The notes: a model not told the origin generated them from the letters alone. 64,000 bases of DNA from Arthrobacter jiangjiafuii (GCF_018622995.1 NZ_CP076022.1:1302001-1366000); one strand, 5' to 3'. Numbered from the stretch's first letter, positions 24,280 to 33,128 are shown. Numbers and translations: made by a program.

Positions 24280-24348
24280 GGACGCTCCTTCCACTGGCGG
24301 ACTGCTGCTGCGGGGGCATTGGTCCATAGATGTGATGTGTTCCACCAG

Positions 24349-24356
24349 TGTATACA
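24349..24356. promoter_or_regulatory. operator O1 (TGTATACA)
   Basis: Perfect 8-bp palindrome covering the -10 box of the reverse-strand promoter for gntR-prpDBC. An identical site lies at 24413-24420. The form TGTATACA is close to what FadR/FCD regulators usually bind. Confidence 0.65.
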
Positions 24357-24379
24357 CAGGAGCACATTCTGAATGTCAA
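24351..24379 (-). promoter_or_regulatory. promoter of gntR-prpDBC
   Basis: Read on the reverse strand: -35 TTGACA (24379-24374), exactly 17 bp, then -10 TGTATA (24356-24351). A near-consensus promoter whose -10 is inside palindrome O1, so repressor binding would block polymerase. Confidence 0.75.
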
Positions 24380-24412
24380 ATCCCAGAAGATTCCTGAAGG
24401 AAAGTTTCGTCT

Positions 24413-24420
24413 TGTATACA
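24413..24420. promoter_or_regulatory. operator O2 (TGTATACA)
   Basis: Second identical palindrome, 64 bp centre to centre from O1 (about six helical turns). It lies just upstream of the probable prpE promoter, so one dimer at each site could control both divergent units, perhaps with looping. Confidence 0.6.
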
Positions 24421-24428
24421 TACTGGGC

Positions 24429-24458
24429 TTGTGGAGTGTTGATCAACTGGCCTAGGGT
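24429..24458 (+). promoter_or_regulatory. probable prpE promoter
   Basis: TTGTGG (24429-24434), 18 bp, TAGGGT (24453-24458), 31 bases before the prpE ATG. Weaker match than the opposite promoter; assigned from position and spacing. Confidence 0.4.
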
Positions 24459-24489
24459 GACGGGTATCACATCGGATCGAGGAGGATTC

Positions 24490-26481
24490 ATGAGCTCTGG
24501 CCTGGATGCAGCAAACGAAGCACCGGATACCTCCGGCCCCCGCCCCGAAAGCGCTGCGGCAGGCGCGGCAATGGCTGCCGGCGGGGATTACGCGCAGGCC
24601 TATGCCCGCAGCCTGGACGATCCCGAAGGGTTCTGGCTGGAAGCCGCCTCGCTGGTGGACTGGGACAGCGCACCGCTGCAGGCCCTGGATGATTCCGCCG
24701 CACCGCTGTACCGCTGGTTCCCGGACGGCCGGATGAACACCTCCTATAACGCCCTGGACCGGCACGTGGCCGCAGGCAGGGGAGAGGCAGACGCCCTGAT
24801 CTACGATTCCGCGATGCTCGGTTTCGCCCGGACCTATTCCTACGCAGAGCTGCTCGCCGAGGTGGAGACCTTTGCCGGCGTGCTCCGCGGGCTGGGGGTG
24901 GAGCGCGGAGACCGGGTCATCATCTACCTGCCGATGATCCCGCAGGCCGTGATCGCGATGCTCGCCGCCGCCCGGCTCGGTGCCGTGCACTCAGTGGTGT
25001 TCGGCGGCTTCGCCCCGAAGGAGCTGGCGGCCCGGATCGACGACGCCCGGCCCGCCGTCGTCGTGACGGCCAGCGGCGGACTGGAGCCGCGGCGCGCTGT
25101 CGAGTACCTGCCGCACGTGGCCGATGCGCTCGCCGCCGCCACCCACCGGGTGAACCACGTGGTGGTCGCCGCCCGGGATGGGTTTGCGCACACGTTCGAG
25201 GATTACGACGGCGCGGACGGCACCGCGTGGCATGACTGGGATGCGCTCGCCGCCGTCGCGGCACCGGCCGGCCCGGTGTCGGTGGCAGCAACCGATCCGC
25301 TGTACATCCTCTACACCTCCGGCACCACCGGCGCGCCCAAAGGAGTGGTGCGGGACAACGGCGGCCACGCCGTGGCACTGGCATGGTCGATGCGCAACAT
25401 TTACGACGTCGGCCCGGGCCAGGTGATGTGGACCGCCTCCGACGTGGGCTGGGTGGTGGGGCACTCCTACATTGTGTATGCGCCGCTGATAGCCGGTGCC
25501 ACGACCGTGCTGTACGAGGGCAAGCCGGTGGGCACGCCCGACGCCGGGGCGTTCTGGCGCGTGGCCGGGCAGCACGGGGTCGATGCTCTGTTTACAGCGC
25601 CCACGGCACTGCGGGCGATCCGCAAGGCCGATCCGGAGGCCGCCCTGATGGCGGGTTCGGACCTGTCCAAGCTGCGCACCCTCTTTGTTGCCGGGGAGCG
25701 GCTGGACCCGGAAACCTTCGCCTGGGCCGGCAAGGCACTGGGTGTGCCGGTGGTGGATCACTGGTGGCAGACCGAAACCGGCTGGGCGATCTGTGCCAAC
25801 CCGCAGGGCCTTCAACCGCTGCCGATCAAGGCCGGATCCGCCACCGTGCCGGTGCCGGGCTTCTCCCTGGCGGTCGTGGACGGCGAGGGTGTGGAGGTTC
25901 CCGCCGGCGAGGAGGGGAACATTGTGCTGAGGCTGCCGCTGCCGCCGGGCACGCTGGCCACGCTGTGGGGCAGTGACGACCGGTTCCGGTCCTCCTACCT
26001 GGAGATCTTCGAGGGCTGCTACACCACCGGCGACTCGGGCTATGTGGACCGGGACGGCTACGTGTTCATCATGGGCCGCACCGATGACGTCATCAATGTG
26101 TCAGGCCACCGGCTCTCCACCGGCGCCATGGAACAGGTCGTGGCCGCCCATCCGGCGGTGGCGGAGTGCGCCGTGATCGGCGTGGCTGATTCGCTCAAGG
26201 GCCAGCGGCCGTGCGGCTACGTGGTGCTGAAGAGCGGGTCGTTCCTGGGTGTGGAGGAGCTCCGCGCGGATCTGGTGAAGCTGGTGCGCGAGGCCATCGG
26301 GCCGGTGGCGGACTTCAAGGACGTGCAGGTGGTTCAGGCGCTGCCCAAGACCCGCTCCGGCAAGATCCTGCGCAAGACGATGCGCCAGATCGCCGACGGC
26401 GATGCCTACACCGTGCCCTCGACCATTGAGGATCCCGCGGTCATCGAGGCCCTGGCGCCGCTGCTGCGGCCGGGCGGATAG
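24490..26481 (+). CDS. prpE: propionyl-CoA synthetase (acyl-CoA synthetase, AMP-forming)
   Basis: Activates propionate (possibly acetate) to its CoA ester, feeding the methylcitrate cycle. ANL superfamily motifs: YTSGTTGAPKG (A3), WWQTETGW (A5), YTTGDSGYVDRDGYVFIMGR (A7/A8) and the catalytic lysine in KTRSGKILRK (A10). The N-terminal ACS domain (AQAYARSLDDPEGFWLEAA) and DVGWVVGHSYIVYAPL fit the PrpE/ACSS3 branch. 663 aa, with about 33 extra N-terminal residues. ATG follows GGAGGA. Divergent from gntR-prpDBC. Confidence 0.9.
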   Translation: MSSGLDAANEAPDTSGPRPESAAAGAAMAAGGDYAQAYARSLDDPEGFWLEAASLVDWDSAPLQALDDSAAPLYRWFPDGRMNTSYNALDRHVAAGRGEADALIYDSAMLGFARTYSYAELLAEVETFAGVLRGLGVERGDRVIIYLPMIPQAVIAMLAAARLGAVHSVVFGGFAPKELAARIDDARPAVVVTASGGLEPRRAVEYLPHVADALAAATHRVNHVVVAARDGFAHTFEDYDGADGTAWHDWDALAAVAAPAGPVSVAATDPLYILYTSGTTGAPKGVVRDNGGHAVALAWSMRNIYDVGPGQVMWTASDVGWVVGHSYIVYAPLIAGATTVLYEGKPVGTPDAGAFWRVAGQHGVDALFTAPTALRAIRKADPEAALMAGSDLSKLRTLFVAGERLDPETFAWAGKALGVPVVDHWWQTETGWAICANPQGLQPLPIKAGSATVPVPGFSLAVVDGEGVEVPAGEEGNIVLRLPLPPGTLATLWGSDDRFRSSYLEIFEGCYTTGDSGYVDRDGYVFIMGRTDDVINVSGHRLSTGAMEQVVAAHPAVAECAVIGVADSLKGQRPCGYVVLKSGSFLGVEELRADLVKLVREAIGPVADFKDVQVVQALPKTRSGKILRKTMRQIADGDAYTVPSTIEDPAVIEALAPLLRPGG

Positions 26482-26485
26482 CGGG

Positions 26486-27151
26486 CTAGCGGGTCCCGCC
26501 GGCCCTCACCCGGTCGATGATCGCGCCGATGCGGGCGTGCTTCTCCGCAGGCCCGGCGACTTGGGCGCAGGTGGGGCCTCCTTCGGTGGCCCCCCAGGGC
26601 ACCAGGACATCGAAATCGAGACTGCAGACGAGCGCGAGGCTGTCGAGGTAGTCGCTGCGCAGCCCCGGGTCCAGGACAACCGCCTTCCACTGGCCGTCTT
26701 CGATCCAGATGAAATCCCCGGTGAAGAGATAGCGGTGTGTGCCGTTATCCCAGAGGTAGGAAGTCGTTCCGGCCGTATGCCCGGGGGTGGGGATGACTTC
26801 GAGGTCGTCGTCGATCATCTGCCGGTTGGTGAAAACGCCCGCAACGTCCAGTGACGCCGAGACCTCGGATTGGTCCTCTCGGTGAATCCAGACGGGCACG
26901 TCCAGTCCCGGCTGGCCGTACATCGCTTCGTGGAAGTGATTAACCAGAAGGCGGATGGGTTTGCCGAGGGCGAGGATCGACGCGGCGGACTCGCTCACGC
27001 CGGGGGAGTTGTACACGATCACGTTGCCCTGCGGGCGCTCGAGAACGTAAGAGCGCAGCAGCACGTTCTGCTGGTAGGGGAGCCGGGATGCCGGGGTGGT
27101 GAGGAGTCCGTCCATCGGTGAGACCAGGGAAGAGCCTTCACTGGAGGTCAC
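26486..27151 (-). CDS. metallo-beta-lactamase fold hydrolase, altered metal motif
   Basis: A 221-aa protein of the MBL fold. TPGHTAGTTSYLW and LFTGDFIWIEDGQW match the third and fourth metal-binding blocks. The first block, normally HxHxDH, reads HFHEAMYG, so the Asp and third His are missing; the enzyme may bind one metal or have changed chemistry. GTG 27151 is chosen for the GGGAGG five bases upstream; upstream in-frame sequence has no homology-like features. Convergent with prpE, only four bases apart. Substrate unknown. Confidence 0.75.
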   Translation of the reverse strand: MTSSEGSSLVSPMDGLLTTPASRLPYQQNVLLRSYVLERPQGNVIVYNSPGVSESAASILALGKPIRLLVNHFHEAMYGQPGLDVPVWIHREDQSEVSASLDVAGVFTNRQMIDDDLEVIPTPGHTAGTTSYLWDNGTHRYLFTGDFIWIEDGQWKAVVLDPGLRSDYLDSLALVCSLDFDVLVPWGATEGGPTCAQVAGPAEKHARIGAIIDRVRAGGTR

Positions 27152-27284
27152 TTTTTCCTCCCGCCGCTGCCGAGAGATGGGCGCCGCACTACCTGCCCAA
27201 CTACTGTCTGCCCAACTGTGAAGGCAACGCCGGCATTTCGGAAGAGCTGATGCTTGACTGATCCTTGGCGGGGCCCTCCCGCAG

Positions 27285-27803
27285 CTATTCGGTGGGAATC
27301 CAGTAGCGGCGCTTGCCGTTCCGGACGTCCTCGAGGACGCCGCCGTTCTTTTCGATGGTTGCCCGGGAGCCGGGGTTGTCTTCATCGCAGGTGAGCAGGA
27401 GCGGGGATATTTTCAGCGCCCGGGCGATGGGCACCGCCTCCTTCAACGCCCGGGCGGCGTGCCCGCGGCGGCGGGCCGAGGGGCGAACGCTGTAGCCGAT
27501 ATGGCCTCCCTCGTTGAAGAGGAAGTCGTTCAGTTCGTGCCGGATGGCGAGTGACCCGACAACGGCCTGCCCATCGGTAATCCAGAGATAGGTGCAGGGA
27601 ACGTAGCCGGGCTTCTGTACGGTTTCGGGAAGGGCAGCGGCGAGGAGCTCGGCGACAAATGCCCGGAAGGCGGCGGGATCCTTGAGGTCCGCCAGGGACC
27701 AGTCCTCGCCGCCCGCACCATCACGGTGGGCGCCGTCGAATTCAGCGGCGCATTCCAGCCAGGACGAGTGGTGGATCGCGTCCGGCAGCACAAGAGTTCT
27801 CAT
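27285..27803 (-). CDS. GNAT family N-acetyltransferase
   Basis: 172 aa. The acetyl-CoA pyrophosphate loop is visible as SVRPSARRRGHAARALKEAV, preceded by beta strands VGSLAIRHELNDFLFNEGGHIGY and followed by LLTCDEDNPGSRATIEKNGG. The C-terminus (GKRRYWIPTE) fits a family of small GNATs common in actinobacteria. The acceptor substrate is not predictable. Confidence 0.85.
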   Translation of the reverse strand: MRTLVLPDAIHHSSWLECAAEFDGAHRDGAGGEDWSLADLKDPAAFRAFVAELLAAALPETVQKPGYVPCTYLWITDGQAVVGSLAIRHELNDFLFNEGGHIGYSVRPSARRRGHAARALKEAVPIARALKISPLLLTCDEDNPGSRATIEKNGGVLEDVRNGKRRYWIPTE

Positions 27804-27871
27804 TCCGAGAGCCTAACCGTGGCAGCAGCAAATCCCGGGACCCACCTGTCACCACAACCCCAGGCAGTCTG

Positions 27872-29251
27872 TCAGGCCTGCGGCAGCGGAACCGGATGGC
27901 TGAAGCGGAAGAGGTTCTGCGGATCGTAGGTGGCCTTGGCGGTCTGAAGCCGCCCGTACACCTCCGGCTCCCAGGCGGGGAACGCCTCCCCGCCGTCGCG
28001 GGCAGGACCCCGGAAATTCACTAAAGATCCGGCCACATAAGGTTCGACGGCGGTACCGAACCGTTCCAGGGCTGCTGCCGTTGCATCGGCGACCGGGGGA
28101 ACATTCAGGCCGGCAGACCAGATGTGGAACGCCGCGCCGCGTCCGGAAATCGAATCCTCTACCGGCGGGTCGGTGGCCAGTGCCCCGCCCATGAGCCGTA
28201 TTTCCGTCAGTGCCAACGGTGTTTTCGAGCCCGGACCAATCTGGTTCAAGAGTTCATCTGCCAGTTCCTCCGGCAGCGACGTCAGCAGGGTAGCGCGCTC
28301 CATGCTGGGAACCGGCTCATCCGGATCCATATGGATGCTGCCCACGTCCAGGTAGTTCATCGGCCCGACGGTATCCATGATGGGTTGTGCCGCGCGGCGC
28401 ATGGGCTCGATCAGCGTGTCTCCCTGTTCCTGGCTGCCGAAGAGCGCAAACCGCAGATGCACAGGTGAGGTGCCGCGCCGGTCCTCGGGCAGGAAGGGCA
28501 CATCCGGAAAGTGCAGGAAGGCCAGGGAGGCCGAGGCATCCGATGGCAACTGTGCCGTCCAGTCGCGGAAGGCCTCCAGCACCTCCGGTCCGGCGGCCTC
28601 CGGATACATGATCGCGCCGCCGTAAAACTCCTGATAGGGGGTTAGATCCAGCGTCATTGACGTAATGACCCCGAAATTGCCCTTGCCGCCGCGCAATGCC
28701 GTGAAGAGCGCCGAGTCCTCGCCGTCGGCTTCCACATGGCGCAGCCTGCCGTCGGGAGTAACAACATCGATGGAGCGCACATGGTCGGTGGCAAAGCCCA
28801 GCGCACGTCCCATCAGCGGCAAGCCTCCACCGGTGGCATAGCCCACCGTGCCCACCCGGCCGGAGGAGCCGTGTGGGGCAGTCAGTCCGTGAGGTACCGC
28901 CTGGTCCAGCACCTGGCCCCAACGAACCCCGGCACCGACGGTGACGCTTTGGGCGTCGGGGTCAACGGTCAGGTCCTGCAAGCGGGACGTGTTGATCATC
29001 AGCCCCTCGTCCATCTCGGTCGCAGCGCCGTGTCCGGTGGCCTGGATCCCCACGGGGACGCCGTGCTGTGCTGCCCACTGGACCGCGTGCTCGACGTCTT
29101 CGGCGTTTACCGCTCCGAGGGCGGCGTCGGGGCGCTGGGTCAGTGCGGGGTTGAATCCTGCCGTGGCGGCGGCGTATTCGGGGTCTCCCGGGCTGCTCAA
29201 CGTGCCGCGAACAACACTGCGGAGGGCTTCAAGGTCTGAATCCTGAATCAT
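27872..29251 (-). CDS. FAD-linked oxidase (berberine-bridge-enzyme-like)
   Basis: 459 aa with a PCMH-type FAD domain followed by the BBE C-terminal segment. The flavin loop reads PVGIQATGHGAATEMDEGL; its His is the usual 8-alpha-FAD attachment site. VGTVGYATGGGLPLMGRALG covers the second attachment region but has no Cys, so attachment would be single. The C-terminal YGRLQTAKATYDPQNLFRF is the BBE signature region. No signal peptide. ATG 29251 has GGAG at eight bases; an upstream GTG would add three residues. Likely oxidises a sugar or secondary metabolite; unassigned. Confidence 0.85.
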   Translation of the reverse strand: MIQDSDLEALRSVVRGTLSSPGDPEYAAATAGFNPALTQRPDAALGAVNAEDVEHAVQWAAQHGVPVGIQATGHGAATEMDEGLMINTSRLQDLTVDPDAQSVTVGAGVRWGQVLDQAVPHGLTAPHGSSGRVGTVGYATGGGLPLMGRALGFATDHVRSIDVVTPDGRLRHVEADGEDSALFTALRGGKGNFGVITSMTLDLTPYQEFYGGAIMYPEAAGPEVLEAFRDWTAQLPSDASASLAFLHFPDVPFLPEDRRGTSPVHLRFALFGSQEQGDTLIEPMRRAAQPIMDTVGPMNYLDVGSIHMDPDEPVPSMERATLLTSLPEELADELLNQIGPGSKTPLALTEIRLMGGALATDPPVEDSISGRGAAFHIWSAGLNVPPVADATAAALERFGTAVEPYVAGSLVNFRGPARDGGEAFPAWEPEVYGRLQTAKATYDPQNLFRFSHPVPLPQA

Positions 29252-29312
29252 GGGACACACTCCGGTAGGCGGGCAGGCCGGAGGGGAAGCACCACAGCCT
29301 GCGGCTGGCTGA

Positions 29313-29343
29313 TGTTAATGCAAGGCAAAACCTGTTAACGCAA
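29313..29343. promoter_or_regulatory. direct repeat TGTTAAYGCAA upstream of the FAD oxidase
   Basis: TGTTAATGCAA (29313-29323) and TGTTAACGCAA (29333-29343), identical in 10 of 11 positions with a 20-bp period (two helical turns). They lie 62-92 bp upstream of the reverse-strand ATG at 29251. Plausible activator or repressor half-sites; no factor identified. Confidence 0.35.
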
Positions 29344-29403
29344 CACCAAAACGGTAGGCATCGACAGCCGCTTTCGGTAGCCTGTCCCGAAATTCCGTGC
29401 GCG

Positions 29404-30093
29404 TCAGGTGCCCAGCAGGCGGCGTTCGTGGGCGAATGCCACCAGTTGAAGCCGGGTGCCCAGTTCCAGCTTGTCCAACACACTGCGCAGGTGGGTTTTG
29501 ATGGTGGCCTCGGAAACGAACAGGGCCTGCGCCATGTCGCCGTTGCTGAGCCCCTTCGCCGCCAGGAGAAAGACATCCCGTTCCCTGACCGACAAGACGT
29601 CGAGGACGGCCAGGTCGGGACCGGGCGCAGGGTTGCTGCGCGCGGCATGTTCGAAGAGAGAGTGGATGGATCCCGGGGCAATCACCGAGTAGCCGGAGTG
29701 CACGGTGCGGATGGCAGCCAGGAGGAATTCCGGTTCCGCACTCTTGAGCAGGTATCCACTCGCTCCGGCCTGCACGGCCTGGACCACTGCCTGATCCCGG
29801 TTGAACGTGGTCAGGGCGATGATCCTGGGCTTGTCCGTTCCTTCGGCAGTTGCCTGCTGCACGATCCGCCGCGTTGCCCCGACTCCGTCCAGGACCGGCA
29901 TCCGCAGATCCATCAGCATGACGTCCGGACGCCGTTGCGCCGCCAGCAGTACGGCCTTCTCCCCGTCAGCGGCCTCTCCGACCAGCTCCAGGTCGGCCTG
30001 GCTCTCGATGAGCATGCGGATGCCGGCCCGGAACAGCGGCTGGTCGTCCACCAGGGCCACGGTAATGCGGGTCCCGGCCTCAGCCACGGTCAT
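29404..30093 (-). CDS. NarL/FixJ family response regulator
   Basis: 229 aa. The receiver domain (about residues 10-130) has VALVDDQPLF (acidic pair), phospho-acceptor Asp in VMLMDLRMP, Thr in ALTTF and Lys in LLKSAEPE. A LuxR-type helix-turn-helix follows at the C-terminus (LSVRERDVFLLAAKGLSNGD, then VSEATIKTHLRSVLDKL). ATG 30093 has GGAA upstream and lies inside the end of the kinase gene (14-base overlap), showing a two-component operon. Confidence 0.9.
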   Translation of the reverse strand: MTVAEAGTRITVALVDDQPLFRAGIRMLIESQADLELVGEAADGEKAVLLAAQRRPDVMLMDLRMPVLDGVGATRRIVQQATAEGTDKPRIIALTTFNRDQAVVQAVQAGASGYLLKSAEPEFLLAAIRTVHSGYSVIAPGSIHSLFEHAARSNPAPGPDLAVLDVLSVRERDVFLLAAKGLSNGDMAQALFVSEATIKTHLRSVLDKLELGTRLQLVAFAHERRLLGT

Positions 30094-31486
30094 CTGCTTC
30101 CTGCCCGGAGGCTTCCGATGCTGGCGCGGCCGGCAGCGAAACCCCTGCTGTTGCCAGGGCCGGCCGGGCGGCGGGAGCCGCAGCCTCATCGACGGTTCCG
30201 CCGGCAGCAGAGCCTGCGGGTTCCTCAGTGGCATCCCGCGAACCAAAGGGAATAAACGCGGTGACCCGGAAGTGCTCACCGTCCGGCCCGGCGGTTAGCC
30301 AGCCGCCGGCCAGATGGGCGCGTTCACGCATTCCGGCCAGCCCGCGCCCTACCCGGGGTGTGGACCTGTCAGCAGGATCCGCCTGTCCGGCAGGTGCGGC
30401 AGGGGCGGTTGTCGACGCCACATGCAGGGTCAGGCCGGGCCCGCTCCAGTCGAAGTGGAGCCGCACGTCAGTGCCGCGTCCGCCGTGCTTGAGCGCGTTT
30501 GTCAGGCATTCCTGAACAATCCGGAAGACCGCCATTTCCTGTCCGCCGGAGAGCTCCACCGGCGTGCCGGACTCACTGGACGCAATTTTCAGGCTGCCGC
30601 GCTGCATGCCGTCAATCAGTGCGGGAATGTCGCTCAGCCGTGGCTGGGGTGCCACCATGCCGTCGTCCCGGACGCCTTCGATGACCCGCTGGGCATCCAC
30701 CAGGGCGCTGCGGGCGGACCGTGCGATGGTATCCAGTGCGTTCAGGATGGCCTTGGGCTGATCCTTGCTCAGGTAGCGGGTGCCGTCGGCCTGGGCGGCA
30801 ATGACAGCCAAGGAATGGGCGAGGACGTCGTGCAGGTCGCGGGCAATCCGGATGCGTTCCTGCTCCACGACCAGGTCGATCTCGGTTTCCTTCAAACTGT
30901 TCTGGGCCTGCTCGCGGGCCCGGAACAGACTGCCCCGCTCCTGGTACAGGGCAAGGAGGAGCCCGACGGCGGAACAGGCTGCGGCGATCAGCAGGAGCAG
31001 CGCAAAGAGCTGCCACCCGTTGTTCTGCAGCATCCAGCGGTCACCCGCCGTTGCCGGCATAAACCAGCCGACGCCGTCGCCGTAGCGCCACGAGAGCATG
31101 AGGAATGCCATGACGGCCGCGGCGGCCGTATTGGTTCCCGCCGCGATGAACCGGATCCGGCGCGGGGCGGTCCAGAGAATGAAGCCCAGGGCGATGAACG
31201 AGCCGACATAGATGGCCCAATGATTCGGAGCCATCGGCGGAATGAGCGCAAAAAGCTGCCCGGCAAGGAGGGAGGCAGTGAACCCCAGGGATACCAGGGG
31301 TTTCCAGGTGGCAGTGGCAATAGCCAGGGTCATCAGGACCAGCGGCCAGAACCCTTCCCACATCAGCAGCGACCCGCCCATCCTGCCGGCCTCGCCAACA
31401 CACCAGAGTGAGAAGAAAACAACGGCTGCCACAGGGGCACCCCAAAGCCGTGCATATTTCAGAATTTGTTCCATGCCTGTCACCAT
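30080..31486 (-). CDS. NarL-type sensor histidine kinase (HisKA_3)
   Basis: About 468 aa. Five or so hydrophobic segments fill residues 10-175, with no large extracellular sensor loop. HisKA_3 dimerisation/phosphorylation follows (EQERIRIARDLHDVLAHSLA, His in LHD) and then an ATPase domain (N box ECLTNALKHGG; G box GRGLAGMRERAHLAGG). A ~45-residue Ala/Pro-rich tail ends the protein. The start is uncertain: ATG 31486, GTG 31483 or ATG 31474. Intramembrane-sensing kinases of this type often answer envelope stress; the signal here is unknown. Confidence 0.85.
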   Translation of the reverse strand: MVTGMEQILKYARLWGAPVAAVVFFSLWCVGEAGRMGGSLLMWEGFWPLVLMTLAIATATWKPLVSLGFTASLLAGQLFALIPPMAPNHWAIYVGSFIALGFILWTAPRRIRFIAAGTNTAAAAVMAFLMLSWRYGDGVGWFMPATAGDRWMLQNNGWQLFALLLLIAAACSAVGLLLALYQERGSLFRAREQAQNSLKETEIDLVVEQERIRIARDLHDVLAHSLAVIAAQADGTRYLSKDQPKAILNALDTIARSARSALVDAQRVIEGVRDDGMVAPQPRLSDIPALIDGMQRGSLKIASSESGTPVELSGGQEMAVFRIVQECLTNALKHGGRGTDVRLHFDWSGPGLTLHVASTTAPAAPAGQADPADRSTPRVGRGLAGMRERAHLAGGWLTAGPDGEHFRVTAFIPFGSRDATEEPAGSAAGGTVDEAAAPAARPALATAGVSLPAAPASEASGQEADDRG

Positions 31487-31623
31487 ATCCACGGCCGAGA
31501 CTCCATTTGCCCCAACCGCCTGAAATCTCAACCTCAAAGCCAGATCTTTCATTCTGTGAGCCAGTATTCGGGCCGGGACCGGGACCCGATGCATCAAAAG
31601 GACGGCGTATTTAACTTCGACCA

Positions 31624-33042
31624 TTAAGCATCCGGACGGCAGGCAAGTTCATATCCGCCGGCCTCGAAAGTCATGGCGTATTCCGTCAGCGGGTGCGTCT
31701 TCAGGGCAATATCGATGACATTTCCCCATTCAGCGGGAGTGCCCCCGGCAATACGATCGATGAGAACACAGTCGGGGTCGGGGTTCGTGTTGCCGATCCA
31801 GTACACCTGGTGGCTGTCGACGAGATAGCTCATCAGCCCGATGTCCGATACAACGCTGGCTCCAGCAGGTACAGAGGCAAGCGCCGCCGCTGCTGCATCG
31901 GCCCGGGGCTCCCACTCCCCGGCCTTCGGGTCAATGACGCCCGGCAGCGGCAGGCCGGGTTGGAGCAGCAAGGCGGCGGTACCGGCGATGGCGGCGCCAT
32001 GGGAGGCATAGGAATTAACCCATGACCAGCGGCTGGGATTCCCCTGCCTCACGGCGTCGAGGAGAGCGACGAATGCGATCGGCATGAGGATGGCACTGTA
32101 GTGCCAAGTGGGCCCCCAATAACCATCGTTGGTGGACAGGAACCGCCATGCCAGCGTGGGAACCATTACCAGGGCAACGGGGGAGCGCAGGATCAGCCCG
32201 CCGGTGAGAACGAGGAGCAGCAGCAGCGTCTCGCCCTTTGACCGGTTGAAGAGCGAGGCGGGGTCGGTGAGGACCGCAAGCGGGTTTGCCTTGTCGGCGT
32301 AGGCCCAGGCTCCGGCCGGGTTGAGCATGGGCAGGACGACCAGGGTCGCAACAAGAAACCAGCCGAAACCCCACATTGCCAGCCACAGTCCGGCCGGGGT
32401 GCGCGCCCGCCAGACGATGAGGATGCCAACCGCTGCCACAGTCAGCCCGAGGTCCTCCTTCACGAACACCAGCGGTGCCGCCCAGATGGCTGCCGCCTTC
32501 CAACGGCCCTCAAGAACAGCGATGAGGCTGCCGGTAAGGAGGGGAACGGCCAAGGCAATCTCGTGGAACTGGGCCTCCGCGGCGTGCTGCAATCCCCAGC
32601 TCAGTCCGAACGCGAGACCCAGAACGACGCCGGCTGCCGCGCCGAGCTGCCGTTGCGCTGCCCGGGTGAACATGCCTGCGGCGGCAGCGAAGCACAGAGC
32701 CTGGACGACGAGGAGGGTGAAGGCATGGGGAAAGGCGGCGTAGACCGGAGCCAGGAGTGCGAGCAGCGGGTGGAAATGGTCACCAAGGAGGTTGTAGCCC
32801 TCACCCTTCACCGTCACAATCGGCGCCTGTAGCTGCGAATACCGGTCCAGGAGCTGGGCGAAAATGCTCAGGTCCCACGACTTCACGGCAAACTGCGACC
32901 ATTGCCAGGCCGCGAATGCGATATATGCCGTGCCGACGGCTATTGCCACTGCCACCGGCGCCCAGCGGGAATAGCCGTGGCGGACAGCGCCCCGGCGGCG
33001 GGAACCCTGAATAGCCGGCGCCGTCCCGGTTGGCGTGTTCAT
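31624..33042 (-). CDS. DUF2079 family polytopic membrane protein
   Basis: About 472 aa with nine to eleven hydrophobic segments. An early loop carries conserved charged/aromatic residues (WDLSIFAQLLDRYSQ, then GEGYNLLGDHFHPLLALLAP), typical of DUF2079 and reminiscent of GT-C glycosyltransferases. The soluble C-terminus (ASVVSDIGLMSYLVDSHQVYWIG) also fits the family. Substrate unknown. ATG 33042 is preferred; an in-frame TTG at 33066 is possible. It lies 137 bases upstream of the kinase on the same strand. Confidence 0.8.
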   Translation of the reverse strand: MNTPTGTAPAIQGSRRRGAVRHGYSRWAPVAVAIAVGTAYIAFAAWQWSQFAVKSWDLSIFAQLLDRYSQLQAPIVTVKGEGYNLLGDHFHPLLALLAPVYAAFPHAFTLLVVQALCFAAAAGMFTRAAQRQLGAAAGVVLGLAFGLSWGLQHAAEAQFHEIALAVPLLTGSLIAVLEGRWKAAAIWAAPLVFVKEDLGLTVAAVGILIVWRARTPAGLWLAMWGFGWFLVATLVVLPMLNPAGAWAYADKANPLAVLTDPASLFNRSKGETLLLLLVLTGGLILRSPVALVMVPTLAWRFLSTNDGYWGPTWHYSAILMPIAFVALLDAVRQGNPSRWSWVNSYASHGAAIAGTAALLLQPGLPLPGVIDPKAGEWEPRADAAAAALASVPAGASVVSDIGLMSYLVDSHQVYWIGNTNPDPDCVLIDRIAGGTPAEWGNVIDIALKTHPLTEYAMTFEAGGYELACRPDA

Positions 33043-33128
33043 CACGGAAATGAGACTAACGCCCAATTTCCGCTTTGTCGGATAATTGCCTTCTGGATAA
33101 TCCGAAACAGATTGTCAAAGCGAGGACA

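Noticed and set aside
19951-24372. Long forward-strand open frames (401, 359 and 715 codons) across prpC, prpB and prpD
   Set aside because: Antisense shadows of GC-rich genes; the reverse-strand proteins carry full family motifs.
33070-33120. Terminator after the DcuR-type regulator gene
   Set aside because: The GGATAAT repeats form only an imperfect arm pair (TCGGATAAT versus TCGGATTAT) without a GC-rich stem or T run.
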